From positions 124,001-188,000 of the forward strand of contig NZ_BBQH01000014.1 in NCBI RefSeq assembly GCF_018397995.1: DNA of 64,000 nucleotides, read 5' to 3'. This DNA is from Rhizomonospora bruguierae (GTDB lineage: Bacteria; Actinomycetota; Actinomycetes; Mycobacteriales; Micromonosporaceae). The notes beneath the pieces are model-generated. The model made no database searches. It saw nothing but the letters and a program-made list of their open reading frames with translations, and was not told the origin of the DNA. The first letter of the stretch is position 1. Every line of letters begins with the position of its first letter. This document shows positions 8,514-16,850 of the stretch, piece after piece. Made by a program: the position numbers and the translations under genes.

Positions 8514-11500
8514 ATGACGAGGATCGCGGTCGTCGGCATGGCTTGCCGGTATCCAGACGCCACATCACCCCGGGAGCTGTGGGAGAACGCGCTCGCGGGG
8601 CGGCGTGCCTTCCGCCGGCTCCCGGACGTGCGGATGCGCCTGGCGGACTACTGGGACGCCGACCCCAAGGCCCCGGACCGGTTCTACGCCCGCAACGCGG
8701 CGGTTATCGAAGGCTACGAGTTCGATCGGATCGCGTACAAGGTCGCCGGCAGCACCTACCGCTCCACCGACCTCACGCACTGGCTGGCCCTGGACGTCGC
8801 CGCGCTCGCGCTGGCCGACGCCGGCTTTCCGATGGCCGAAGGGCTGCCCCGGGAGCGCACCGGTGTGGTGGTCGGCAACACCCTCACGGGCGAGTTCTCC
8901 CGCGCGAACCAGCTCCGCCTGCGCTGGCCGTACGTGCGGCGCATGGTCGCCGGCGCGCTGCACGAACAGGACTGGGACGACGATCAGATCGGCTCCTTCC
9001 TCGACCGGTTCGAGGCGACCTTCAAGGGTCCGTTTCCCCCGGTCGACGAGGACACCCTGGCGGGTGGGCTGTCCAACACGATCGCCGGACGGATCTGCAA
9101 CCACTTCGACCTCAAGGGCGGCGGGTACACGGTAGACGGCGCCTGCTCGTCCTCGCTGCTGTCGGTCGCGACCGCGTGCAAGGCACTGGTCGACGGCGAG
9201 CTCGACGTCGCGGTGGCCGGCGGCGTCGACCTGTCGATCGACCCGTTCGAAATCATCGGTTTCGCCAAGACGGGCGCGCTGGCGACCGGTGAGATGCGGG
9301 TCTACGACCGCGGCTCGAACGGCTTCTGGCCGGGCGAGGGCTGCGGCATGGTGGTGCTGATGCGCGAGCCGGAGGCGGCGCGGGCCGGGCACCGGATCTA
9401 CGCGAGCGTCGCGGGCTGGGGCATCTCGTCGGACGGCAAGGGCGGGATCACCCGGCCCGAGGTGGGCGGATACCGGCTGGCGCTGCGCCGGGCGTACCAG
9501 CGGGCCGGCTTCGGCGTGGAGACGGTGGCCATGTTCGAGGGCCACGGCACCGGCACCAAGGTCGGTGACACCACGGAGTTGACCGCGCTGTCGGCCGCCC
9601 GCCGGGCGGCGGACCCGTCCGCGCCGCCGGCCGCGATCGGCTCCGTCAAGGCGATGATCGGCCACACCAAGGCGGCCGCCGGCGTGGCCGGCCTGATCAA
9701 GGCGTCGATGGCGGTGTACGAGGAGGTGATCCCGCCGTCGCTGGGCTGCCACGACCCGCACGAACTGCTGCGGGAGAAGGCGGCAGCGCTGCGGGTGCTG
9801 CGCCGGGCGGAGCCGTGGCCCGAGGCCGGCGAGGTGCGGGCCGGGGTCACCGCGATGGGGTTCGGCGGCATCAACACCCATCTCGCGCTCGAGAGCCCGC
9901 GGCCGCGCCGGCACCCGCGGTTCCGGGCCCGGACCCGCGCCCTGGCCAGCTCCATACAGGACGCCGAGCTGCTGCTGGTGGAGGCCGCCGCACCGGGGGA
10001 GCTGCGGGAGCGACTGGAGCAGCTGGCCGGGTTCGTGTCCACCGTGGCGTACGCGGAGCTGGCCGACCTCGCCGCCGGGCTGCACAGCGAGCTGCGGGAC
10101 CTGCCGTGGCGGGCGGCCGTGGTCGCCACCAGTCCGGACGATGCCGAGCGTCTGTTCCGCCGGCTGTGCACCGCCCTGGACGCCGGGGAGAGCAGCCTGT
10201 TCGCCGCCGACGGTCGCTGCCTGCTGGGGCATGTCAGCGGTCCGGGGCGGATCGGCTTCCTGTTTCCCGGGCAGGGCTCGGGCCGCGGTGTCAGCGGTGG
10301 CGCCCTGCGGCGCAGGTTCGCCGAGGCGGAGGAAATGTACGCGTCGGCCGCGCTGCCGGACGGCGACGACATGGTGGCCACCCAGGTCGCCCAGCCGCGG
10401 ATCGTGACCGGCTCGCTCGCCGGGCTGCGGGTGCTCTCGGCGCTCGGCGTCGAGGCCACGGTGGCGGTGGGCCACAGCCTCGGCGAGCTGACCGCGCTGC
10501 ACTGGGCCGGCGCCCTGGACGCGGAAGACCTGCTGCGGATCGCGGGCACCCGTGGCCGCATCATGTCGCAGCAGAGCGCCTCCGGCACGATGGCCGGCAT
10601 CGGGGCGGCACCCGAGGTGGTGGAGCGGTTCACCACCGGCCTGCCGGTCGTCATCGCCGGGTTGAACGGCCCGGCGCAGACCGTCGTCGCCGGGCCGGTC
10701 GACGCGGTCGAGCGGGTGTGCCGCACCGCCGCCGAGGCCGGCGTGACCGGCACCCGGCTGCGGGTCTCGCACGCCTTCCACTCGCCGCTCGTGGCGGGCG
10801 CGGCGGACGTGTTCGGCGACGCGGTGCTGGGCGAGCCGTTCGGCCGGGTCCGGCGGCGGGTCGTCTCGACGGTCACCGGTGAGGGCCTGGCGCCCGACGC
10901 CGACCTGCCGGCGTTGCTGCGCCGCCAGATAACCGCACCGGTCCTTTTCGCACCGGCGGTCAGCATCGCCGCCAAGGACGTGGACCTGCTGGTCGAGGTC
11001 GGCCCGGGCCGCGTGTTGAGCGGCCTGGCTGAGATGGTGACGGACGTGCCCACGGTCGCGTTGGACACCGACGACGAGTCCCTCACCGGCCTGCTGCGCG
11101 TGGTCGGCGCCGCGTACGTGCGGGGCGCGTCCCACGTGGACGCGGCGCTGTTCCACGGCCGCCTGATCCGCCCGCTGCTGCCCGGTGCCGAGTTCACGTT
11201 CTTCGAGAGCCCATGCGAGCAGGCGCCGCTGGTGTCGACGGCCCGGGCCGGCGGTGCTCCGGCGCGCCCGGCCGAGCCGGTGCCGGCGGCGGTGCCCGCC
11301 GCGGCGGTGGCCACCGCCGGGAAGTCCACCGCGGAGCTGCTGCGCGGGCTGGCGGCCGAGCGGGCCGAGTTGCCGGTCGACCTGGTGACCGACAGCAGCA
11401 GGCTGCTCGACGACCTGCACCTGAGCTCGATCACCGTCGGTCGGGTGGTCAACGAGGTCGCGCAGGCGCTGGACATCCCGGCGATGCGCGTACCGACCAA

Positions 11501-14303
11501 CTTCGCCACGGCGACGGTGGGCGAGCTGGCCGACGTGCTCGACCACCTCGCCAGCACCGTGCGATCGGCGGACCGGAGCGGCGCCAGCCTGGTCGCCGGT
11601 GCCGGCGACTGGGCTCGGCCGTGGGCGGTCAGTCTCGACCCGGTGCCGCTGCCCCCGTCCGCGACGCGCGACGGCAACGGCGCCTGGCAGGTGTACGCCG
11701 ACCAAGGCCACCCGCTGGCGCGACCGTTGCGGGCGGCGCTGGAGGCGGCCGGCGTGGGCGGCGGCGTGCTGGTCTGCCTGCCGCCGGACTGCCCGGCGGA
11801 GCAGCTTGAGCTGGCCCTCGCCGGTGCGAAGCGGGTGCTCGCCGGCTCCGCGGGCGACCGCTTCGTGCTCGTCGAGCATGGGCGCGGCGCCGCGGGGCTG
11901 GCCAAGACGCTGCACCTGGAGGCCCCGCAGGTGCGCACCACGGTCGTGCACACCCTGCCGTCCGTGGCTGCCGTCGACCGGATCGTGGCCGAGGTCGCCG
12001 GGACGACCGGCTTCAGCGAGGCGTACCACGACCTCGACGGCACCCGCCGGGTACCGACCCTGCGGGCCATGCCGATCGAGCCCGCCGAGCCCGTGGCGCC
12101 GTTGGGCGGCGCCGACGTCCTGCTGGTGACCGGCGGCGGCAAGGGAATCACGGCCGAGTGCGCCCTCGCACTGGCGGTCGACACCGGCGCCCGGCTGGCC
12201 CTGATCGGCCGGTCAGACCCGGGCGAGGACGCGGAACTGGCCGCGAACCTGGCCCGGATCGCGCAATCCGGTGTCGCCGTCGAGTACGCCCGGGCGGATG
12301 TGACCGACGCGGAGCAGGTGCGCCGCGCGGTCCGGGCGCTGGAGGGGTCGCTGGGCCCGGTCACCGCCGTCCTGCACGGCGCCGGCCGCAACGAACCGGC
12401 GGCCCTGGGCGGTCTGGACCTGGACGCGTTCCGGCGGATCATCGCGCCGAAGGTGGACGGCCTGCGCGCGGTGCTCGCCGCGGTGGACACCGGCCGGCTG
12501 CGCCTGCTCGTGACGCTCGGCAGCATCATCGGCCGGTCCGGACTGCGTGGGGAAGCGCACTACGCGGTCGCCAACGACTGGCTCAATGACCTGACCGTCG
12601 AGTTCGGCAGCGGCCACGCACAGTGCCGCGCCGTCTGTCTGGAGTGGTCGGTCTGGTCGGGTGTCGGCATGGGCGAGCGGCTGTCCGTGGTCGAGTCGCT
12701 GGCCCGGGAGGGCGTCACCGCGATCACTGCGGACCAGGGTGTGCGGATTCTGCGTCGGGTGCTGTCCGATCCGGACTGCCCGCCGACCGTGGTGATCAGT
12801 GGCCGTACCGAGGGCATCCACACCGTCCGGCACGAGCGTCCGGAGCTGCCGCTGCACCGGTTCCTGGAGCGCCCGCTGGTCTGGTACCCGGGGGTCGAAC
12901 TGGTCACCGAGGTCGAGCTGAGCGCCGCCACCGACCCGTACCTGGCCGACCACCACCTCGACGGGAACCTGCTGCTGCCGGCCGTGTTCGGCATGGAAGC
13001 CATGGCGCAGGTGGCCGGGGCGCTGACCGGCGAGCCCCGGCCGTCGGTGATCGAACGGGTGGAGTTCGCGCGACCCATCGTCGTGCCGCCGGACGGTTCC
13101 CGGCGGATCCGGGTGGCCGCGCTGGTCACCGGACCGGACACGGTGGACGTTGTCATCCACGCCGAGGAGACCGGCTTCGCCGCGCAGCACTTCCGGGCCA
13201 CCCTGTGGTACGGCGCCGGACCCGCGCCCGCCGGCCCGCCCGAGCAGGTGGCGGCCGGGATGCCCACGGTCCAGCTGGATCCGGCGGCCGACCTCTACGG
13301 CTCGGTGCTGTTCCAGGGCGACCGGTTCCAACGGTTGCGCCGCTACCACCGGGCGGCGGCCCGGGAGGTGGACGCGGAGCTGGCGGCGGACGACTCGGTC
13401 CGCTGGTTCGCCGACCACCTGCCCGCCACGCTGTTGCTCGGCGACCCCGGGGTGCGGGACGCGCTGATGCACGGCAACCAGGTCTGCGTTCCCCACGCCA
13501 CGCTGCTGCCCGCCGGGATCGACCGGCTGTACCCCGCCGGCCCCGAACTGTCCGCCGCGACCGGGCTGCGCTACTGCGCCACCGAGCGCGGTCGCGATGG
13601 CGACACGTACACCTACGACATCGCGCTGCGCACCCCGGACGGACAGATCGTCGAGCGCTGGGAGGGCCTGCGACTGCGGGCGGTGCGCAAGACCGGGGGC
13701 CAGGGCCCGTGGGTGGCGGCGCTGCTGGGCCCGTACCTCGAACGGGCCGTGGGTGACCTGCTCGGCGCCCGGGTCGCGGTGGCCGTCGAGCCGGACGCCC
13801 CGCTCACCGGTGGCGACCCGCCGGCGCGCCGCGCCCGGACCGCGCTGGCCGCGGCGCGGGTGTTCGGCCGGCCGGTCGACATCCGCTACCGCCCGGACGG
13901 CCGCCCCGAGGTGGCCGGGGACCACACCGTCTCGGCCGCGCACGGCGCCGGCGTGACCGTCTGCGTCGCGGCCCACGACACGGTGGCGTGCGATGTGGAG
14001 CCCGTCGTGCACCGGCCGGAGAAGGCGTGGCGGGACCTGCTCGGCGTACACGCGGCGGGCACCGCCGTCCTGGAGACGGATGCCGGCGACGACGCCGACG
14101 CCGCCGCGACCCGGATCTGGTCGGCGCTGGAGTGCCTGCGCAAGGCGGGCTGTTCGCCGGGCGCGCCGCTGGCGCTGCTGTCGGCATCCCCGGACGGCTG
14201 GACCGTGTTCGGCTCGGGCGACCTGCGCGTCGCCGTGCTCGTCACCACGCTGCACGGCGTGGCCGGGCCGGTCGCGTTCGCGGTACTGAGCGGCGGGAGG
14301 TGA
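8514..14303 (+). CDS. pksE: Iterative type I enediyne polyketide synthase PksE
   Basis: A 1929-residue synthase that builds the linear polyene precursor of the enediyne core. Domains in order: ketosynthase (residues 1-460; active Cys211 in DGACSSSL, His motifs FEGHGTGT and GHTKAAAG); acyltransferase (about 575-880; GHSLGE with Ser655); acyl carrier protein (about 930-1010; phosphopantetheine Ser972 in DLHLSSI); ketoreductase (about 1195-1440; nucleotide motif TGGGKGI, AHYAVAN with the catalytic Tyr); dehydratase (about 1465-1735; YLADHHLDG); and a C-terminal integrated phosphopantetheinyl transferase (about 1745-1929; ACDVEP and WSALECLRKAG). Length and order match the enediyne family. E10 follows at once. 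The sequence alone does not tell 9- from 10-membered products. Confidence 0.98.
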   Translation: MTRIAVVGMACRYPDATSPRELWENALAGRRAFRRLPDVRMRLADYWDADPKAPDRFYARNAAVIEGYEFDRIAYKVAGSTYRSTDLTHWLALDVAALALADAGFPMAEGLPRERTGVVVGNTLTGEFSRANQLRLRWPYVRRMVAGALHEQDWDDDQIGSFLDRFEATFKGPFPPVDEDTLAGGLSNTIAGRICNHFDLKGGGYTVDGACSSSLLSVATACKALVDGELDVAVAGGVDLSIDPFEIIGFAKTGALATGEMRVYDRGSNGFWPGEGCGMVVLMREPEAARAGHRIYASVAGWGISSDGKGGITRPEVGGYRLALRRAYQRAGFGVETVAMFEGHGTGTKVGDTTELTALSAARRAADPSAPPAAIGSVKAMIGHTKAAAGVAGLIKASMAVYEEVIPPSLGCHDPHELLREKAAALRVLRRAEPWPEAGEVRAGVTAMGFGGINTHLALESPRPRRHPRFRARTRALASSIQDAELLLVEAAAPGELRERLEQLAGFVSTVAYAELADLAAGLHSELRDLPWRAAVVATSPDDAERLFRRLCTALDAGESSLFAADGRCLLGHVSGPGRIGFLFPGQGSGRGVSGGALRRRFAEAEEMYASAALPDGDDMVATQVAQPRIVTGSLAGLRVLSALGVEATVAVGHSLGELTALHWAGALDAEDLLRIAGTRGRIMSQQSASGTMAGIGAAPEVVERFTTGLPVVIAGLNGPAQTVVAGPVDAVERVCRTAAEAGVTGTRLRVSHAFHSPLVAGAADVFGDAVLGEPFGRVRRRVVSTVTGEGLAPDADLPALLRRQITAPVLFAPAVSIAAKDVDLLVEVGPGRVLSGLAEMVTDVPTVALDTDDESLTGLLRVVGAAYVRGASHVDAALFHGRLIRPLLPGAEFTFFESPCEQAPLVSTARAGGAPARPAEPVPAAVPAAAVATAGKSTAELLRGLAAERAELPVDLVTDSSRLLDDLHLSSITVGRVVNEVAQALDIPAMRVPTNFATATVGELADVLDHLASTVRSADRSGASLVAGAGDWARPWAVSLDPVPLPPSATRDGNGAWQVYADQGHPLARPLRAALEAAGVGGGVLVCLPPDCPAEQLELALAGAKRVLAGSAGDRFVLVEHGRGAAGLAKTLHLEAPQVRTTVVHTLPSVAAVDRIVAEVAGTTGFSEAYHDLDGTRRVPTLRAMPIEPAEPVAPLGGADVLLVTGGGKGITAECALALAVDTGARLALIGRSDPGEDAELAANLARIAQSGVAVEYARADVTDAEQVRRAVRALEGSLGPVTAVLHGAGRNEPAALGGLDLDAFRRIIAPKVDGLRAVLAAVDTGRLRLLVTLGSIIGRSGLRGEAHYAVANDWLNDLTVEFGSGHAQCRAVCLEWSVWSGVGMGERLSVVESLAREGVTAITADQGVRILRRVLSDPDCPPTVVISGRTEGIHTVRHERPELPLHRFLERPLVWYPGVELVTEVELSAATDPYLADHHLDGNLLLPAVFGMEAMAQVAGALTGEPRPSVIERVEFARPIVVPPDGSRRIRVAALVTGPDTVDVVIHAEETGFAAQHFRATLWYGAGPAPAGPPEQVAAGMPTVQLDPAADLYGSVLFQGDRFQRLRRYHRAAAREVDAELAADDSVRWFADHLPATLLLGDPGVRDALMHGNQVCVPHATLLPAGIDRLYPAGPELSAATGLRYCATERGRDGDTYTYDIALRTPDGQIVERWEGLRLRAVRKTGGQGPWVAALLGPYLERAVGDLLGARVAVAVEPDAPLTGGDPPARRARTALAAARVFGRPVDIRYRPDGRPEVAGDHTVSAAHGAGVTVCVAAHDTVACDVEPVVHRPEKAWRDLLGVHAAGTAVLETDAGDDADAAATRIWSALECLRKAGCSPGAPLALLSASPDGWTVFGSGDLRVAVLVTTLHGVAGPVAFAVLSGGR

Positions 14304-14308
14304 CGGCG

Positions 14309-14749
14309 GTGGACGGCTACTACGAGTACCGCCACACGGTCGGCCTGGAGGAGACCAACCTGGTGGGCAACGTCTACTACGTGAACTACCTGCGCTGGCA
14401 GGGGCGCTGCCGGGAGATGTTCCTCAAGGAGTGGGCCCCCGAGGTGCTCGACGACCTGCGCGCCGACCTGAAGTTGTTCACGCTGCGGGTGTCCTGCGAG
14501 TTCTTCGCCGAGCTGACCGCCTTCGACGACCTGGCCATCCGGATGCGGCTGGCCGAGCTGGCCCAGACGCAGATCCAGTTCACCTTCGACTACGTACGCC
14601 TGACGCCGGGGGAGGGCGAGACGCTGGTGGCCCGCGGGCTGCAGCGCGTCGCCTGCATGCGCGGGCCGAACACCCGGACGGTCCCGGCCCGGGTGCCCGA
14701 ATCGCTGGTGCGCGCGCTCGAGCCGTACCTCGGACTGGCCAAGACGTAG
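14309..14749 (+). CDS. Enediyne hotdog thioesterase (E10 / TEBC)
   Basis: A 146-residue hotdog-fold thioesterase that releases the polyene from the ACP of PksE. It has the family N-terminal signature GLEETNLVGNVYYVNYLRWQ. The start is taken as GTG 14309, which lies 8 nt after GGGAGG (14295-14300) and gives the usual length of about 146-150 residues. A GTG at 14300 overlapping the pksE stop (GTGA) is the alternative. The gene is translationally linked to pksE and 10 nt upstream of the flavin reductase. Confidence 0.95.
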   Translation: MDGYYEYRHTVGLEETNLVGNVYYVNYLRWQGRCREMFLKEWAPEVLDDLRADLKLFTLRVSCEFFAELTAFDDLAIRMRLAELAQTQIQFTFDYVRLTPGEGETLVARGLQRVACMRGPNTRTVPARVPESLVRALEPYLGLAKT

Positions 14750-14759
14750 GGAGGCTACC

Positions 14760-15296
14760 GTGCACGTGCGTTCCAACCTGGCGATCGCGAACGACCCGCT
14801 GCTGTTGCGCCGTACCCTAGGCCTGTTCGCCACGGGAGTCACGGTGGTCACGGTGGCCGGCACGGAGCCACACGGGATGACCGCCAACTCGTTCACCGCG
14901 GTCTCGCTCGATCCGCCCCTGATCCTGGTCTGCGTGCGGCGCGATACCGTGATGCACGACCGGCTGCTGAGCGCCGACGCGTTCGGCATCTCGGTGCTCG
15001 CCGCCCATCAGGAGGCGGTGGCCCGGCACTTCGCCAACCCCCGTCGTCCGCTGGGGCACCGGCAGTTCGATCCGGTGGACTGGTTTCCCGGCGGATTCGG
15101 TGGCGCACCGCTGCTGGCGGACGCGGCCGCGCTCCTGGAGTGCGAGCTGTGGCGGACCTACGACGGCGGGGACCACAGCATCGTCGTCGGTCGTCTGGTG
15201 CGGTTCGACCGCGAGCCGGACGCGGAGGTCCTGCTCTTCCTCAACGGCCGGTTTCGCCAGCTGGACCGGGAGGCGGCCGTCGACCTGACCACCTGA
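14760..15296 (+). CDS. Flavin reductase (SgcE6-like) for a two-component monooxygenase
   Basis: A 178-residue flavin_reduct-domain protein. FATGVTVVTV near the N terminus and the conserved GMTANSFTAVSLDPPLILVC core are typical of the small reductase that supplies FADH2 or FMNH2 to a partner oxygenase; SgcE6 of C-1027 is the known enediyne example. The GTG at 14760 follows GGGAGG. It sits between E10 and the P450 in the same run. A possible partner is an FAD-using enzyme of this cluster, but the FAD monooxygenase at 31915 has its own Rossmann fold and may not need it. Confidence 0.9.
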   Translation: MHVRSNLAIANDPLLLRRTLGLFATGVTVVTVAGTEPHGMTANSFTAVSLDPPLILVCVRRDTVMHDRLLSADAFGISVLAAHQEAVARHFANPRRPLGHRQFDPVDWFPGGFGGAPLLADAAALLECELWRTYDGGDHSIVVGRLVRFDREPDAEVLLFLNGRFRQLDREAAVDLTT

Positions 15297-15318
15297 CCAC
15301 GCCTGAGAGGGGGCAGCG

Positions 15319-15369
15319 GTGCTGGCCCGTCGCGGGCGGCACCGCGTACGCGATGACGACGACAGCTAG
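15319..15369 (+). other. Possible 16-codon leader ORF overlapping the P450 start
   Basis: A GTG at 15319 preceded by a purine-rich GAGAGGGGGCAG tract opens a 16-codon frame ending in TAG at 15367-15369, past the P450 start codon at 15353. The P450 ATG itself has no good ribosome site of its own, so ribosomes could reach it by re-initiation. The peptide has no recognisable sequence (Arg-rich, four consecutive Asp codons at the end). This rests only on spacing and could be chance. Confidence 0.2.
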
Positions 15370-16711
15370 CACCACCCCCACCCGCCGGCGCCCACCCGGC
15401 CCACCACGCGCCGCCGCCCTGAGGATGCTCGTGGTGATGAGCCGCGACCGGCTCGGCATGATGACCGCCGCGGCCCGGGAGTACGGCGACGCCTCGTGGT
15501 TGCCGGTCGGCCACAAGGCGCTCTATTTCTTCAACCACCCCGACTACGTCAAGCATGTGCTCGCCGACAACAGCGCCAACTACGAGAAGGGCATCGGCCT
15601 GGTGCACGCGCGCCGGGCACTCGGGGACGGCCTGTTGACGAGCGAGGGCGAGCTGTGGCGCAAGCAGCGCAAGGTGATCCAGCCGTCCTTCCAGAGCAGG
15701 CGGATCGCGGCGCAGATCTCGGTGGTGGCCGAGGAGGTGGCCGTCCTGGTGGATCGGCTGCGGGCGGCCAGCGGGCCGGTGAACGTCATCACCGAGATGA
15801 CCGGGCTGACGCTGGGCGTCCTGGGCCGGGCGTTGCTGGACGCCGACCTCACCGCGCTGGATTCGATCGGTGACTCGTTCGCGGCCGTGCAGGACCAGGC
15901 GATGTTCGAGCTCGCCACGCTGAGCGCGGTGCCGACCTGGATCCCGCTGGCCCGGCAGCGCCGGTTCCGGCGGGCCCGCCGGGACCTGCAGCGCATCGTC
16001 GACGAGCTGGTCGCGCGCCGGGACGACGTGGCCGGCCGCGACGATGTGCTGTCCCGCCTGATCCTCTCGACCGGCGCCGAGCCGGACTCGCGGGTACGCC
16101 GGCAGCGGCTGCGGGACGAACTGGTGACGCTGCTGCTGGCCGGGCACGAGACGACCGCCAGCACCCTGGGCTGGACGCTCTACCTCGTCGACGGTCACCC
16201 GGAGGTCCGCGAGCGCCTGCACGCGGAGGCCACCGGGGTGCTCGGCGACCGGCTGCCGGTCTACGAGGATCTGCAACGCCTCCGGTACACCACAATGGTG
16301 GTGCAGGAGGCGATGCGCATGTACCCACCGGTGTGGCTGCTGCCGCGCAGGTCGAAGCGGGCCGACCAGGTCGGGCCGTACCACGTTCCACCGGGGTCGG
16401 ACGTCGTCGTCTCGCCCTTCACGATGCACCGGAACCCGCGGTTCTGGCCGGACCCGGACCGGTTCGACCCGTTGCGGTTCGACCCGGAGAGCACAGTGGA
16501 CCGACCGAGGTACGCGTACATCCCGTTCGGTGCGGGCCCGCGCGTCTGTGTGGGTAGCAGCCTGGGCATGATGGAGGCGGTCGTGGCGCTCGCGATGCTC
16601 TGCCGCGAGCTGCGACTGGTACGCGTGCCCACGCACGCCGTGGTGCCGGAGCCGATGCTGTCGTTGCGGGTGCGGGGCGGGCTGCCGATGACCGTCCATC
16701 CCTTCGGCTAG
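15353..16711 (+). CDS. Cytochrome P450
   Basis: A 452-residue P450. It has the I-helix oxygen-binding motif LLAGHETTAS, the EAMR form of the ExxR motif, the meander region around FDPLRFDPE, and the heme-ligand loop FGAGPRVCVG with the cysteine ligand. The N terminus is soluble (MTTTASTTPT), with no membrane anchor. The ATG at 15353 is the first start after the flavin reductase; upstream in-frame sequence belongs to a shadow of that gene. It probably oxidises the enediyne core. It ends the first core run; a 139-nt gap precedes unbV. Confidence 0.93.
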   Translation: MTTTASTTPTRRRPPGPPRAAALRMLVVMSRDRLGMMTAAAREYGDASWLPVGHKALYFFNHPDYVKHVLADNSANYEKGIGLVHARRALGDGLLTSEGELWRKQRKVIQPSFQSRRIAAQISVVAEEVAVLVDRLRAASGPVNVITEMTGLTLGVLGRALLDADLTALDSIGDSFAAVQDQAMFELATLSAVPTWIPLARQRRFRRARRDLQRIVDELVARRDDVAGRDDVLSRLILSTGAEPDSRVRRQRLRDELVTLLLAGHETTASTLGWTLYLVDGHPEVRERLHAEATGVLGDRLPVYEDLQRLRYTTMVVQEAMRMYPPVWLLPRRSKRADQVGPYHVPPGSDVVVSPFTMHRNPRFWPDPDRFDPLRFDPESTVDRPRYAYIPFGAGPRVCVGSSLGMMEAVVALAMLCRELRLVRVPTHAVVPEPMLSLRVRGGLPMTVHPFG

Positions 16712-16723
16712 GACGGATCATCC

Positions 16724-16757
16724 GGCACCGGTACTCCACGATTGCGCAACCGGTGCC
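16724..16757. other. Inverted repeat between the P450 gene and unbV
   Basis: A 9-bp inverted repeat GGCACCGGT (16724-16732) and ACCGGTGCC (16749-16757) with a 16-nt spacer lies in the 139-nt gap. It could be a weak terminator for the P450 transcript or an operator for unbV; the sequence does not decide. Confidence 0.35.
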
Positions 16758-16850
16758 GTACCGGCGATCCAGCATCCGGTGAGAAGACATCAGGTGGGTG
16801 CCACGCCAGGATTTCGGTGGTCCCGCATCGCCACCTGAAGGGGGAACCAG

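Noticed and set aside
8565-12029. Very long minus-strand open frame opposite pksE
   Set aside because: It mirrors the codon pattern of a certain plus-strand synthase, is full of low-complexity Arg/Gly/Pro/His and has no family motif. High GC makes such shadows common.
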